Below the pieces are notes generated by a model. The model was given only the letters and a program-made list of their open reading frames with translations, ran no database searches and was not told the DNA's origin. A DNA stretch of 64,000 nt from Sisyra terminalis (Eukaryota; Arthropoda; Insecta; Neuroptera; Sisyridae): NCBI GenBank assembly GCA_958496175.1, contig OY292278.1, forward strand, positions 20,150,001-20,214,000, read 5' to 3'. Shown piece by piece: positions 24,954-39,333 of the stretch (its first letter is position 1; each line of letters opens with the position of its first letter). Made by a program: the position numbers and the translations under genes.

Positions 24954-26899
24954 TTGTAGTGATTACTGAATTTTTTCCGTTACACAAAATTTTAAGGAAG
25001 CAAAATATTAATTAAGAGGAAGAGCCCAATAAATCTTACGAAATCTTACACCTTTGAAGGAAAGAGGGTCAAAATGCTTGACGTTCCTCTCAAGTAATTA
25101 ATAAACAACCCTTTCAGAAACTTAGAGAAATGGAAAAGCTTAAAAACATTGTTACACTAAATACTACTCATTTAATGCAGATAATTAATTGAAATTTAGC
25201 AAAAACAAATGCATATTCTTCAAAAATGTTTCTTAGTTTTTCAAAAATTTGACTGAATATTAAAGAAGTTTGATTTGAAGTTTTGAATTTTAAGCAAATT
25301 TTTTGCCAATAAATCCAACAAATCGAACTAAGTCACCGACATATGTGAACCACCCCGTTCCATTCCATTTGATATGGGCAAAATTTGATACAGCCCAGAA
25401 CATTTATCTTGAATGTCTCAGTTTTGCCAACTCAACAGATTGGTTCCGTTGAAAAAATATCAAATAAATTTTTACTCGGGAAACTGGAGGAAAAAATTCC
25501 GACTTTTATAAAACAAGCGAAGCTTGATGAAAACAATGTAGAATCCGTCACTAGATTTTATCTGGCAAGAAGGATGGAAAAATGAAAATTGTATGTGTCT
25601 TAAGATTTCCATTCTTGTCATGGGAGAGATATAAGATGTTACTGTGTAATGTTACCATTGCTTCCACGTTCCATGTGGCTCCATTTATGCGATGGTCGAT
25701 GGACCATTTCAAAGACGTGTTGTGCACTCGGCCATATGAATGTTTCTCGTTTAAAACTACCAAAGGATGACCAAACCACTTATGTTAATCACTCAGTAAT
25801 TGTTTCCATCTAACACACAAGTGTTTTATCATTCAAATAAGAATTGCATTGCATTCAAAGTCTATTGATTTTCACATTAGCGCCACAAGAAATACCTATT
25901 AAATTGTCACATGGAAATGGAGTGAAAATCAATAATGACAATCACATAATAATAGTAAAGGAAACAAAGCATTTACAAATAGGCAGATTTGTTCATTTCA
26001 ATTTTATAATGCCTTCATTTTCCTCTCTGATCAACATTTCCAGAATCGCATTGTCCCATTATTATTTCATACATAAACTCAATTTAACGTTTAATTAATA
26101 ACGTATGTAATCGACAATATTTCACCTAATTTCAAAATCATTCAAAAAACATTACTGAGATTGAATTTTTTTCAAGCCAAACTTTTTCCTCATTAGAGTG
26201 ATAGCCGATTGTTTGCTAATATATTTCCAATTTTTTTACTTGATTAAAAGCTCTGGTAATTGCTAGCACAAAATATGAATTATTTTAGGGAAACAAATTA
26301 TCAGATTACAATCGATTATATCAGCAATTCATCAGTTAATTGAAAAATGGTCTTTTGAGAGCTTACAGTGTGAAAGGGATCTCTTTTTCATTAATTAGTA
26401 TTTAATTGGTTTCCAGTTCAAGGCTGTAAATGTAATATAATGTATGGAATATTCGTAAATGGTGGATCTGGAATCGACTAGTACCAAAGCAGTGTAAAAA
26501 CGATGAGGCCTGGAGCACTTAAAAAAAAGGCGGGAAAAGGGGATCTGCTTGTGTAGGTATGTATTTATTACACTTTAATGATAATGGAAATTTTATATTA
26601 TTTTTTATAACCTGATATGTTTGAACTAAACATCGGAAGCATGGGAAATTCAAGAGGAAATTCAATGTTTAGGCATAATTTTTGAAGTACTTTAATTTTT
26701 TTTGAATTTTTTAAAATAGATTTTATGAAATAAGATTATTTTGATATTGATTTTTACATTGAATATCACTTAAGCACATTTTTATATTTTGCATAGAAAT
26801 ACCGACAAAATTTTATATTACTACATATAAAGGAAAAGTAACCTATTCAATAAATTTGTAAAGCTTTATTAATATTTTTATTATTATTATTTTATTCCT
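24954..26899. other. Intron, nothing recognised
   Basis: Ordinary AT-rich sequence. Open frames on both strands near 25385-25770 overlap one another and show no motif. I see nothing else. Confidence 0.4.
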
Positions 26900-27043
26900 A
26901 TTCATAACTACTTAGGGCTTTAACGACTTTAGGGTTACTTAATCCGCAAATCAAAAAATATAGAATATTTGCTCGATACTAACTATTCGAACCCAACATC
27001 TACCCATTTTTACCTGTTACCTTAACTACTCGGCTACCAGTAG
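26900..27043 (-). mobile_element. tRNA-derived SINE copy 4
   Basis: Minus-strand reading begins CTACTGGTAGCCGAGTAG (A-box region) and contains the best-kept B box in the window, GGGTTCGAATAG. It then has ATTTTTTGATTTGCGGATTA and the ACCCTAAAGTCGTTAAAG body. Confidence 0.8.
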
Positions 27044-27712
27044 AATTTTAGAATACCAGTAGTTCTTGAAGAATTTTGATATATAAATTTTTTTTTTAAA
27101 ATAGGCCCTTAGTTGTCTCGTGCTAGTAAAAAACATTCATCTGAACATTCCTAATTGGATTTACTCAATTGGAATAAATGTCAAGCCAATATGTGCAAGA
27201 AATCTGGAAAAAAGGAGGAAACAACAAATTATATCTTATTTGCTTGCTCATTTCTGACTTTCGTTACTGAAAGCCTCTAGGACCCCCTGGAATTCCAAAG
27301 GGAATTTCTTACAGAAATTTTAATAATAATTAGATCAGGTCAATAAAATCAGACTGGAATTTGGCTTTGGTCAAAACAGTAAAATAACCGAAACTATCAA
27401 AGACAAATGAAGTTGTGTATTATTGGTTTTGAAGCGGATAAAAAGGATCTTAACCACTCCTAATAAAAATATCTTAGGAAATAGGCTGTAGATCTTTTTA
27501 TTAAAGCTTGAAGTGTTTTAATTCTTTTCTCCCTTTCCCCCCTCCGACGACCAGCTATGTGCTAAAATTTTATTTTCGATGGATTTTTTTTCTAGAACCT
27601 AGGATTTCTGATTTCAGATGTTCTGTTACGAAGAAGTTTGAAAAGGACTACCATAGTGTAGATTATTTTCAGTACCCAATCCGGGACTGTTTATTACTAT
27701 TTTTATTGTTTT
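27044..27712. other. Spacer between two SINE copies
   Basis: AT-rich and moderately pyrimidine-rich sequence between two SINEs in the same orientation. Nothing recognised. Confidence 0.4.
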
Positions 27713-27863
27713 AACGTCGTTTTATTACTGTCTAGGTCCTTAGCGACTCTAGGGTTAGTAATAATCCGCAATCGAGAAATATCAAAAATTTACTCGATAA
27801 CAAGATCGAACCAAATTCCTACCAGGTTAGGGCGGTAACCTTGACCACTCGGCCACCATTAGA
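27713..27863 (-). mobile_element. tRNA-derived SINE copy 5
   Basis: Minus-strand reading gives TGGTGGCCGAGTGGTCAAGG (intact A box), GGTTCGATCTTG (B box with a one-base deletion), TTGCGGATTATTACTAACCC and AGAGTCGCTAAGGACC. Its head is one of the best preserved in the window. Confidence 0.85.
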
Positions 27864-30485
27864 TTTCTTTATTATTGAATCTACTGTCTTTAATGTATCG
27901 ACTAAGGCTAATTTTGTTTTACAGTAGATAAAATTTTAAAAAATACAACTTCAATCAAAATAAAACATTTGGTTGAACTATTAAAATATTTTTTGCTTAA
28001 CAGTTTTGGTGTCTTTTTCCAATCAGAAATAATAATTATTAAAATACACAAAAATAAATTCTTCCATCATTAATCAGGTGTGTTTAATTTAGATATTTAA
28101 TGAAAGGTATTGAGTATTAAATAATTTAAATATTTAAGCAGTTTTGATTCATAACCCATGATTATTTGCTCAAAATTTTATTAAAAGTAGTAAAAGCTTT
28201 TACTTTGGAACTTTGGACCTAACTCTTTATTATAAATGAATCAAATAAAATTTTGCATGGAATATATTCGATTTTTTATTAGACCAAAAAAATTTTTTAT
28301 TAAATTAGCATATAATTTTGCTAAATACTTAAGAAACACAAATGTGGAATATAACATTCCTATTTAACATATTCTACAATAGTTCTAGCTAAATTTGACA
28401 ATATTAAAAAAGCTTTCAAAAAAATTATTCATCAGATTTTTGAATTCATCTATCCAAGCCAATCATTTCAATAAAAAAACCTTTTTAATATTTCTGTTTC
28501 CAAAGAAAAAAAATATCGATTGAAAACTTTTATGTTTATTAAATTAAAAAAAAAAGTAATGAGTTTTCCATGAAGTGGTTTTATTTATTTATTTTTTTGT
28601 GTAGGTGGACTAGTAGTAATGCTATTCGGAGGTATTACACTTTTGTCTCTGGTATATTTACATGTTAATATTTTAGCGATAAATGTACGAATAGTCTACA
28701 TAAAAGATTAGCCATAAAAGATGTTATTATAAATAGAAAATGTTAAGTATTTCCGCACAAATTAAAGTGTTGAAGAATGAACTTCGCGTGGAGCTTTTAC
28801 AAATATACAAAACCCACACTAATTGGGTCTCCTTTTCTGCCCCTAAAGCTCTCATTGCTATTGTGTATGTATATGTATCTATCGTGTACATAAACCAATA
28901 CAAATTGTTAACAAAAACGGTTTAAAAGCGTTTACACAGAAACATTTCCAATTTGAACTTAATTTGAAATGAAACAGAGAATTGAAATAAACAGGATCAA
29001 AGTAATTCAGACTGATAAATTAAATATGCGGTTTCAAATGCATTTCATTTTTTTGTTCAGACATTTGCCAATAGCCACACCATACTATTGGTATAATAAA
29101 GCGTTTAAATATTTTTTTTACGTATGGTGCTCATAATTCTTCCCGTTTTTTTCATAGGACATTTAAACCGGGGAAATCTTGGAAAAAATTCCGAAGGCTC
29201 GTAATTTTCTCGGTTACAAATGGGAAAAACGTGCCGTGCATGCAACTTGATTGCGGTTGTATCGCTGTATATACATATTGCATATATAAAAGCATATATA
29301 ACATATGCAACGTATGCATCGTATGCATTGGCTTTCATGTCACCGGGAAATGAACACACGAGCCCTCGACAACGAGGGAAAATATACGTTCATATACATA
29401 TATTGGGATACACGTAAACGTATCCCATACATGCACATACATTAATGCATTTTCAACAAGACGAAGAGCATAATTATATGCAAATTGTTAAAACGTGTGA
29501 ACAAATATTGCGACAAATCGAAAATAGTCTCGTTGATTTCGAACAGGAAGAAAAAAACTTGCAAATTCCTGCACTAATTAATTCAAATATTGACTGCTAT
29601 TTATTCTCCTCTATTATTCCTAGATACTCTCCATCCTCATTTCAGGCTACCAAAACGTGCATCTATCCCAACATTAAAACATTTCAATGGCAAATAATTG
29701 AAAACTGTTGACATTTTCTAATAGGTAATAATTGAAAATATTAACTAAATTTCACAAATAAATTCATTCAATAAAATCAATAAGCGCGCCACTGATTTTA
29801 CGTATACATTCACATATTTTATATAGTTGTCGTTCTAAAATTAACCGTCTGGTATAAACTCGGAAATTATATTAAAAACAACAAGTAATATATTTTAATT
29901 CTATACTTATTTCATTTAGCAACCGTGCATCAAACCACTATTAATAAATGTACTACGTCTTAACTTCCTAATAAGTTTTTGTAGCTTTGTAAAGCTTTTA
30001 ATACGGTTATTAATTATTAACTTTGCATAGAAAATGGAGAAAATGTTAAAAGCTTTGAAAGTAAATTGATGGGAACATTTTTTTCGATAAGTACCAATGA
30101 GTGAGTGATGAATGAAATTTTCACAAAAAAAAAGCAAATTCTGATTAAAAATTAATGGCAAATAATTGCGAAGACGAAGCAAAGAATTATGCTTGTTTAT
30201 TTATGAAGGTTCAAAATTTAAAATCATAAGGAGCAGTTATGATTTTTAAGTATCTACCTTATATAAGTCATACCAAATTTTAGTAGAATAAAGCTCAATT
30301 TGATTTTTTTCTTAAAGTAAAAGTAATTCAAAATATTAAATGGATTTTGTTTTATAAAAACTTATTATGTTTTCAACTACATTAAACTCAATTCCGGAGA
30401 TCATAAACCCTTAGAAATGTTTTTTAAAATTCCTCTCGGAATCCTTTTGGAATCATGTAGAAGTTTTTTTTTTAAATAATATTTT
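27864..30485. other. Intron, nothing recognised
   Basis: AT-rich. 29220-29420 contains alternating CATATA/GCATATA-type words around ATGCATCGTATGCATTGG but no defined repeat unit. No gene is recognised. Confidence 0.4.
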
Positions 30486-30585
30486 GTGACAAGATGTAGA
30501 TCATCATATAGCAATTACGGAGAGATCTTATACTCCATGATGACCACTAAAAAAGGTAGCTTGGCAATCAAAATACGTATTTGGG
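30486..30585 (+). repeat. Dispersed repeat G, copy 1
   Basis: Contains ATCATCATATAGCAATTACG, GAGAGATCTTATACT, GATGACCACT and GGTAGCTTGGCAATC, all shared in order with copies at 44495 (plus) and 52060 (minus). A 143-codon open frame starts here and runs to 30917. Its start overlaps the repeat, so it is unlikely to be a gene. Confidence 0.65.
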
Positions 30586-33500
30586 CAATACGTGGAAAAT
30601 TCATTGTTATAATCCTGAAGCTTTGGCTAAAGTATTCAGTTATTGCCTACTTTCCATCGATTTTATTTGAAATTGTAATGAATTTCCACAAAAATCTCAA
30701 AAATTTTTACTTGTTTCTAAAACTTTACATTAAATACAAGTTTTTTTTAAAGTTGATACCAATTATGCAAACAATGTCATTATTCAAAATCGTTATTAAA
30801 TCATACTTTGAACAAGCATTTGAGTTTAAAGCAATAAGTGCCGGGCTGAATACATTTTTTTTACACCTAATAAACACCTTTGAAAAATTTGGAGTAATCC
30901 GACTACAATTGATGTAACAAAAAGCGAATCAAGTTTACAATAAGCAATTAGATAGAATTTTTACTTTGAAATTTTAGATCATCATCATTGCTTCTCAACT
31001 ACATGGAAAGATTATTAGATTCTACTGTTTTATGGATGCCTGAGTATTTACCAAATTTTATGTTCATCAATTGTTTCGCATTTAATCTATTTATTGTCAT
31101 TTGTCGTTATTTTCAACAAAGGGGAAAATGGATTATTTTTCGATGTTCAAGAAATGATTGCTTTTGGTTTGGGATTAAAACAGAGGTAGAATAAGATTGC
31201 AAAAAAAGCTTTGTGCTTTGTAGGTTTGGAAGATAGGTTGTGTAAATATAAATGAAAAAACATCACATGTTAAATAAAATAAAATTTAATTTGAGTTAAA
31301 AAACTTTTATTATTTGTCACTAAATCTGATTAAAATAGAAAAGCTCAACTTTCTAGGTTTTTAATGGAAATAGAATTTCCATATTAGTTTAATAAAAGAC
31401 TCGTTTTTATCGGCTAATTAAATTCAATTCCATTCTCTTCTGAAACGAATGCAATTATAAAAATAAATTTCGCCTTAATTAAATTGCATAATGGGAAAAG
31501 AAAAAAGTTTCGTTGAATGTATATTATCTGAATCTGAATTGAAAATTTACTTAACAAACGATAAATGCATCAATGCGGCCCCGAGAATTGGCCCACGGAA
31601 GAGGCGAAGGTGAGTTGTAATGGGGTGGAGAGCTTTGGCCTGATTGCTTTCATATGCAGAAAAGAGCATCTGCCATCATCAGAATTGAGAGTTTAATCGA
31701 AAAACAAAAACAGCATGAAAATGGAAAAACAGAATAGACTGCTGCAAAAAAAGCAATCGGAAAATGAAACGGAGGAGGAAACCTTTTTCAATGATAAATT
31801 AATTAGTTTTTTTTTTTGGATGTATTCACGGTTTTATTTTACTAGTGATATAAGACATAACAATTCAAGTAATTCAATCGTTATTCTCCCTCAAACATCT
31901 ACCCTTAATTCAAAAGAGCCATTTCTAAATTGTTGGAGTACAAAAGTTAAAAATTAATATCAAATATTCAGTGTGAAATGTGACACGTGCCTCGCTTCCC
32001 TTCCGTCAAAAACTAAAATGGGAACAAAAACTACCCTAATATTTAGGGGTGACTTTTTCACAAAAAAAAATGCTTTAATGGAAACATCTAAAATATCATC
32101 GGCTTAACATTTTTTTCAATACATTTTTGAAAAATCACGTTTTGAAATGAAAAAAAACATACAGATGGAACATGAGTTATCAAAAAGGAAGGAAAAAAAA
32201 TAATAGATGAATCTAGACAGCTCTGAAGACGATTTTCACGAATTTCCTTCGGGCATTTTCGGTGTTTCATGTGATAACTCAAAATAGGTCATCCCCATGT
32301 ACCTTGTTGTCCCCCTGAAAACCAAACTCGTTCCAGAGGTCTTCCATAACAATAAAACACGTCCTTTTTAGTTTGCGTCTCGTTAAATTTTACTAAATAA
32401 ATCAGTGTCAAAACAATTTTGGGTTTACCACCCACCTGCCGAGTTCTTCTTTTAATATTAATACCGTCATATAATAAAGAGAGACCACGAACAGTGGTGA
32501 GGGTGAGTTAGTTCGGCGTGGCCAACCCCTTTCGGAGTGCTAAAATAAAACGTTTTCCTTTCGTCGAACCACTTAAACGACTTTCGCAGATCTTAAATGG
32601 AAAGCAGTGTGGTAAGGGCTGGAAAATGGAAGTCGGGTAAGGTGCCCAGTGACTATAACGACTTCGTAAACTATGCTCATTTAGTCGCGAAAGCTTTTAT
32701 ATTAGTTTTTGTCGCGAGACAAACTTTTTAGTGCCACTTGTGTGGTGAACGATATCGTGGGACAACTGTTTTTCTCTTATATATAGAACAAATCGAATTG
32801 TTCTAGATAGAAAAATCGAATCAGGTATTCAATATTTGAGGCATTAACCTTTGCAATAGTTTTCTGGAAAATTTAAGAGTTTAAAAGTTTCTTATATTCT
32901 TGCCAACTTTGTTAAATTAATTGAAGTGATCAATTTAAAGAATGGAATCTATATTTTTTTTGGGAAATTGAAGTTTTGGGATTTACTTTTATGGATAAAT
33001 TTATACACATTTTTCAATAGAAAACAAGATTTAAGAATTTAAGGTACTTTTATCTTGAATTCAAGAAACTACCTACAATAAACTTAAGACTTAAGCATTC
33101 AAAACTAAAAGAAATCCAATTCTTAAAAGAAAAGCTCTTAAAGCTTACTTAAAACATTGTTTTGATTAAACAAATTTTTCATTTACATTTGCTCATAATT
33201 TTCTAATAAGAAAAATTAATATTATTACGTATATAAAGAATTTGGAATACATTTATCCATTTACTGTCTCTAAGTATACTAAAACATGATATAATAGTTC
33301 TTCCAACCGATTCTTTAAGCCGTCTGCTTTTTTAAAACTGTGAACTGGAAATTTAGGCTTAGCCTAAATAAATAGCCTTAGGCTATAAGGCTGTAATTAG
33401 TATTATATCCTTAAAACTTTTGCCTCAGTAATATGGCCATTTCATCAATATAACCTTCATAAAATGACACAAAATGATGAAAAGTGTTTCGAATCAATAT

Positions 33501-33921
33501 TTTGTTATATATTTTACAGACTATTGCAATATTGCATCTTTTCACTAAAACTATCAGGAAAAGGGGAATTGAAACGAAAAACGGGGAAAATCGAATCATA
33601 AGTTACTTGATAGTAATCTATATACATTATACATATACAAACTGAGTATTCATTTGTACAAAATCGCAAATTTAATTTATTTACAGCTATTATAATATAA
33701 ACTGGCAAAATAACGTATGTCTGATTCAGCAAATCAATTATAACATTTAAATGAATAAGTCGACTTGCATATAGACATTTATTAGTATGATCCTAGACCC
33801 GGTGGTTTGATTCATTGGTATCGATAATATTGTCGCATTTTTATTGTTAAAATATCAATTTTAGTGCATTTTTATTTTTAAAAATATAAATTTATATCTT
33901 TTATATATTTAGATTTATAAC
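30586..33921. other. Intron with two less AT-rich patches
   Basis: 31560-31700 (with GCGGCCCCGAGAATTGG and an isolated donor-like AAG|GTGAGT) and 32440-32770 are less AT-rich and non-repetitive. A cluster of small inverted repeats lies at 33350-33384 (ATTTAGGC TTA GCCTAAAT followed by AGCCTTAGGCT). No coding sequence is recognised. Confidence 0.35.
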
Positions 33922-33933
33922 ATTTAAAACTAT

Positions 33934-34363
33934 TTTTTTAAATAAGAAGAAAATTCAGGTTATTTAAGATCTTTTTGTTTTTTATTTTTTATTTAATATT
34001 TTTATTGTTCAATTAGCTACGTTTCGTTACTAATCGTAACTTCCTCAAGCTTCTTGATTCACAAAATTAAATATTTTTAATTTAAATTCAATAAATAAAT
34101 TTATTTATTTATAAATAATTTTCTAAATAAATAAATAAATATTTATAAATAATTATAAATAAATTTATTTATTGAATTTAAATTAAAAATATTTAATTGT
34201 GTGAATCAAGAAGCCTGAGTAAGTTACGATTAGTAACTAAACGTAGCTAATTGAACAATAAAAATATTAAATAAAAAATAAAAAAACAAAAAGATCTTAA
34301 ATAACCTGAATTTTCTTCTTATTTAAAAAAATATAAAAGCTGAGATCTAAATTTTATCATCTA
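33934..34363. mobile_element. Palindromic element, family C copy 2 (longest copy)
   Basis: A 430-bp near-perfect inverted repeat. The left arm begins TTTTTTAAATAAGAAG and the right arm ends TTTATCATCTA. It is flanked by ATTTAAAACTAT at 33922-33933 and 34364-34375 (12 bp, identical). Each arm carries the hammerhead-like module: in the left arm (minus strand) AGC-UUGAGGAA-hairpin-GAAACGUA-GCU, and in the right arm (plus strand) CUGAGUAA with a mutated UAAAC. The hinge is made of AAATAAAT repeats. Confidence 0.9.
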
Positions 34364-34375
34364 ATTTAAAACTAT

Positions 34376-37300
34376 CATTAATGATCAATAATCATTAATT
34401 ATTAACAATTATTAATTTTTAGACTTTCTTAGATATTTTTAAATAAGTTTTTTCTTTTGGTTGTTTGTATCCCCCAAAATTGTTTCGCTCTTTTGGCTAA
34501 TTCACTTCTAAGGTCCTAAAGTCACTAGACAGGAATAATATGCTTTCTGGGATAGTTCCTTTTTTCTTCGATAATTCTTTCTGGGCTTTAGTTTGGAATA
34601 AGCCAAGAAGTGCTATAAACTGTGAATTGATTGATGGATCGGATTTTCTCCTTTTGGTATAGTATTAAATTCTTTGCACTAATATTGATATTCTTTTAGA
34701 TTTTGAGACAATAATTGGTAGGCCTCCTAGTTCCCATTTGTAGCTTAGTGGAATAGTACCCATAATAGTTGTACACATAAGTACCCATAATGAGTCGTGA
34801 TTTTGACTCTTTTGTAGTTGTTTAATACTATCTAATAGTGTCTGATTTTATAAACAGTTCCTATCGTTTCGTTGCTTTTTATATTCTTTACCCATTTAAT
34901 AAAATAACAATTCTGAAATCATATCACCACTTTGTTCGAAACTTCACAAATATCAGCCCAAAGAATATTATGAAGCTTACTTTCTTTTTATTTTGTTTTA
35001 TTTTTATTTTGTATGTACCAATATGCACCTTAAAATAAAATAAATGCCAAATTATAAAAGAAAAAAATATATCTTCTTTACAGTGCTACTTAAAGAGCTG
35101 AATTATGAATCTAAAAAAAATCATCAAAATCGGTTAGCGGTTTAGAAAGAGTTCAGTGACAACTACACATACATAAGAATTTTATATATGAAGATGATAA
35201 TAATCTCCTAATCCCAGCGAATTAAAAATATATGCATTGACGTTTGTTTTGAATTTATTCAGGGAAAATTTTGTTGAGGAGTAAGTAATTCACCCCTGAC
35301 TACTTCTCCACTCATAGACTAGACTAAATATTGGTGAAACATACAATTCTCTTCATTTGATTGACGTTTGAACTCTTTTACAATTAATGTGAAATTTTGC
35401 AAATTTAATGCCAAAATCTACTGGTTTAGTTATATAGGTTACAGAGGTCAAGCATATTTATAGAAACTATTCAAATCACGATAAGTTATAAATATTACAA
35501 GAGTTGTGGGGATATCGATCAATTGCAAAACTCATAATTTGACCTATGAATAAAAGCAGTTTTTATTTAAACTGACATTTAATCTTTCAAATTTAATAAT
35601 ATATCGTGAATGATTGACGGTTTTTTTTTTTAATTTTTTCTCCAATTTTTGATCTATTAATATTTTACCATTTTAACGGTGAAAGATATAATCAATACTG
35701 CATAGATTATAAAGTGTAGATTCGAATTTTGGTATGTAATATATAAAAGCTGCAAAATTTCAAGAGCAGTTTTCAAGTGAATAAAGCTAAAATTTAAAAT
35801 AAAAGTTTCCTTATTAACTAGAGGCCTATTTTTTTCCTTCCATTGTTAATAGTTGTACCTAGTTACAATTTTTTGATGATTTTGACCGGACAAGTTTGAT
35901 CAATAATGAAGTATATAAAAAATCTGAAATATGCGTGCAAGACTAATTTCTTTCAACACAAAACTCGTCTTTTTACCTTCACAAAAAAGCACGTTTTATT
36001 TCTTCGAAAAAAAATTATGTCATTTTTTACATCTCTCTATAAAAAGCCGATTCCTTTAACTCGGCTTTAAATCAATAACGTGAGATTGCGGGCGGGCCAT
36101 TATAATTGCCTTAAAATTACTATAATTTGCGGCTGGAAACATATCATTACTGGTGGAAAAACAGTATTTATGTTTTTTAAAAAGTTCCACGTTTGATTAT
36201 TTTATTATAACAGCTTTATTTGAAATGATTGAAGAAAAATAACGATCTGAAATTGTTGGGGATGGTTGGTTGGTGTTTGCTTGGTTCCATGTGATTCAAT
36301 TGTGGAGTGTGTTTAATAATTATTATGAATTAGCTGTTTTCGAGAATATTATTCTCGCCGTGTCCAATACCAATTAAAACGAAACAAATAATGTGCAAAG
36401 TTGGATTTGTATGCAACTTTAATATGCACCAAGCGACGTAGATTGTTATCAAACTTGATAATTACAATAACCGCGCCTCGTAAATGCATAGAAATATGGT
36501 TTGGGGGTTGGGGTTGTGCCGCAAGCAGATTTATAAATTTTCATTTAAAACAAAACTTCTTGCGGCAGATAGCAATTGTTCCGTACCAATTTTCCTTCGA
36601 GACTTCATTTTGCGGAAAATGGAAAAATTCAAGAACAACAACAACAGCGAAAAAAAAAGACGAAACAAAAACGAGTTGCAAACTTTGACTGAATTTGGCA
36701 AAAGAAAATGCAATTCCATCAATGAACGAAACAGAAAATTGGCAGATTTTCAAAATAAATCTTTCCAGAACTGAAAGTTTATAAAAATTTTCCCAAACCA
36801 ACCGATCGTTTTATCTCCCTTGTTTTTCATTCACCAAGGCCTAGACTAGAAAAATACAATGAGCTTTTCCGTTTTTCATTTTCACCAACTGTACATTTTC
36901 GTACGCCAAATCGTATGAAATCAAAAAATTGTACAAAACATCCCCTAATTGCAACAATAAATTATGTCCTTCTGCGTCACGACAGAAGTGGAAAAAAGTA
37001 CATTTTTCATCCCTTCAACGGTTGAAAGTTTTATGAAACTTTTCTCCCATATAAATCATTAACGTTCCATATTAAATCGTAACCTCAAAAAACCGAGTCA
37101 TTAAACAGCTTGAATTCATTGAAAAATCCTCGGGAAAAATGTACGTAGGAAAGTTTCTAAGAAAAAGGGGACAAATTGACCGCTATTATTCTAATTAAGG
37201 GACTTTGAAGCGATCGTAACGATAGTCACGAGTATAAATATATCGTTTTAGCAGAACGAAAAATAGGTCATTTCGTGAGAATGGTGGTTTTTATATTGGA

Positions 37301-38499
37301 AAAAAATACATTTTTATAAAGAAAATCAAGCATGAAATTTATGAATTTTTATTGATATTGACTTATATTGTTGTTGGTCATTCTACGGTTTCAACTTGAG
37401 GATTTATCGAGAATTTATTCGAGAAAACAGGATAAAATTTTTCCAAACAATTTCGCCAGTTAAATACAGTTTTTTTCCAAGAAATTTTTCGGTTAATTAC
37501 ATAAATAAATATTAAGAATATGCAAAGGGTATATTATATTTTTATTTGTATGAAGTAAAACGAAAATTCTTGCAAACTAAACTTTTCAGGAAAAACTTGT
37601 TTCTTTAAGAGAAATTTATTGAAATCTCAATGTTTAATCATATGTGAATCTTATCAATATTGTAGACTGTATATTTACAGTTTAGGAAGTTTATTATTTA
37701 GAAATGTAGTTATGCTTAGCTCATAGAATTTACCTATTTGTGTAAAGGATGTGTAAATGGACCTTAGAAAGGCAAAAATCGAACAAAAGTTTGAACTTAT
37801 TCTGGAATTTTCTTAGCTATAAATCAAATACAATTTTTTGTCGTAAACAAATATAAACGTAAGAAAAAATTAGGAAATTTGTTAGCGATTTTATGTGCTA
37901 CACATTTCTCAGAAAATTTGTCACAAATTTGGCCCTAGAAATAAAAAATATCTTCTTTAATTAGAAATTTAAATCTCGTGGATGTATAACAAATAACCGG
38001 AAAAAATATACCCCTAGAAAATAGAGCGTTATTTGGCTATATTTTTGGATATTATCCATTCTTTAAAAGTAAAAATTATCAAATAGTAGTTTCATATCCA
38101 TAAAAAACACATTTTCAATAGATTGCGACAAATTTTGAATTCATATCTTCACTCATTTCTGATTCAGTTCTTGAACCAATTTAAACAATATATCATTTGT
38201 AGAAAAACGCATTTTATGTTTAAGAAACCAGTACAATATACAAGCATATATTCATAAAATCTTTACTTTCTAACTAGGGCTGATACTTTCACTCATGGAT
38301 AGATAGGCCATTTTCTTCTTCTTCTTCTTCTTCTTCGGCATTTTCCCATTAAGAGTTCGCTCTTTATTTCCCACGACAGTTCTTTAATTTTTCAATCCCT
38401 GTTATTGAAATCTTTCCCTATCATTGCTTTTCGGATATAAGCTTCCTATCGTAAAGCTGTTCTTCATCTTTGTATTCGATAGCTATTAAATAGATAAAA
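34376..38499. other. Intron, mostly unremarkable
   Basis: AT-rich. A short hairpin (AAAGCCGA...TCGGCTTT) lies near 36044-36070. A (TTC) microsatellite is at 38314-38337. Open frames at 36401-36801 on both strands overlap and show no motif. Nothing else is recognised. Confidence 0.4.
38314..38337 (+). repeat. TTC trinucleotide microsatellite
   Basis: About eight uninterrupted TTC units followed by GGCATTTT. Confidence 0.9.
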
Positions 38500-38640
38500 A
38501 TATATCTGCTAGATAAAAATTTGTTTGCTAGATAAATCCTACACTTTTATCCTTTACATATCACTTTTCTTAAATAAAAATATGCATAATTTCTTAATCC
38601 TCCGGTTAAAGTTTTATTCTCAGAGGTTTGTGAAAATAGT
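38495..38640 (+). repeat. Dispersed relative of the 198-bp tandem repeat
   Basis: GATAAAAATTTGTTTGCTAG, then GATAAATCCTACAC, AATAAAAATATGCATAAT, TCCTCCGGTTAAAGTTTTAT and CTCAGAGGTT follow the same order of blocks as the third unit of the tandem array at 14000-14595, with many differences. The unit therefore also exists as a single dispersed copy. Confidence 0.5.
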
Positions 38641-39109
38641 TTTTCAGATGCAAAATTACCAAACCTAAAAGGAGTTGAAACTTGACGCTTTAAGAGAAAA
38701 GGTACTATTTGAGAGGTGAAGCTTTTAAAAAGCTTAACAATGAAATTCAATATAAAAAAAACGGATATTAATGCATCCTTAAAATAACAGAAAAGGAAAT
38801 TAAATTAATGGAACTCTAAGGTTCACGGAACAGTTCATAAATCTCGATTCTACATAACATAATGCAATTGCATGTGCTCAATTTGGTGACTTCCGGTTTA
38901 TGGAAAATATTCACCAAGCCTACTTTGCGAGATCATGTGCATATGTGTTTTAAAATCAAAAATATCTTTTAAGTTTTTCAATTTTGTTAATTAGATTCCC
39001 GTTTTCTAAGAACAAATGTACTAGTTATTGAAATTTCAACAATTTTATTGGAAAATATGTTTGAGTTAAAATAATTTTAAATATTATAAATAAATAAGTC
39101 AATAAATAA

Positions 39110-39333
39110 TAGTCAAAAGTTGAAATATATGTCTGTAAAAACAGAGAACAAATAATGTAAATTCATAAGTGTGAGTGAAAACCAAATATTATAACTATTA
39201 TCTCAAATTTATGCTAACTGATAGTTGACATTGGTTTCAACTGTCATTTTGATTATATTCTATTGTCAATTTTTATAATTTTCCATTTGTTCAATGTGTA
39301 AGGGATAGTTGTGAATACTTCACGGGTAGCTAT
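39110..39333 (+). repeat. Solo right arm of fold-back family B
   Basis: Matches the right arms at 24760-24953 and 45672-45886 over its length: CAGAGAACAAATAATGTAAA, AAGTGTGAGTGAAAACC, GGTTTCAACTGTCATTTTGA, and the end GAATACTTCACGGGTAGC. No left arm is found upstream. Confidence 0.7.

Noticed and set aside
30486..30917. 143-codon open frame on the plus strand
   Set aside because: It begins inside dispersed repeat G and then runs through AT-rich sequence with composition typical of chance frames. No motif.
31600..31620. Donor-like AAG|GTGAGT on the plus strand as evidence of an exon
   Set aside because: No acceptor and no convincing open frame precede it, and it is antisense to CadN.
36043..36070. 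Short hairpin AAAGCCGA...TCGGCTTT resembling a terminator
   Set aside because: This is animal intronic DNA where such terminators have no role. Isolated 8-bp stem without neighbours.
36401..36801. Cluster of overlapping open frames on both strands
   Set aside because: Four frames overlap one another on both strands with no family motif. A stop-poor stretch is the simpler reading.
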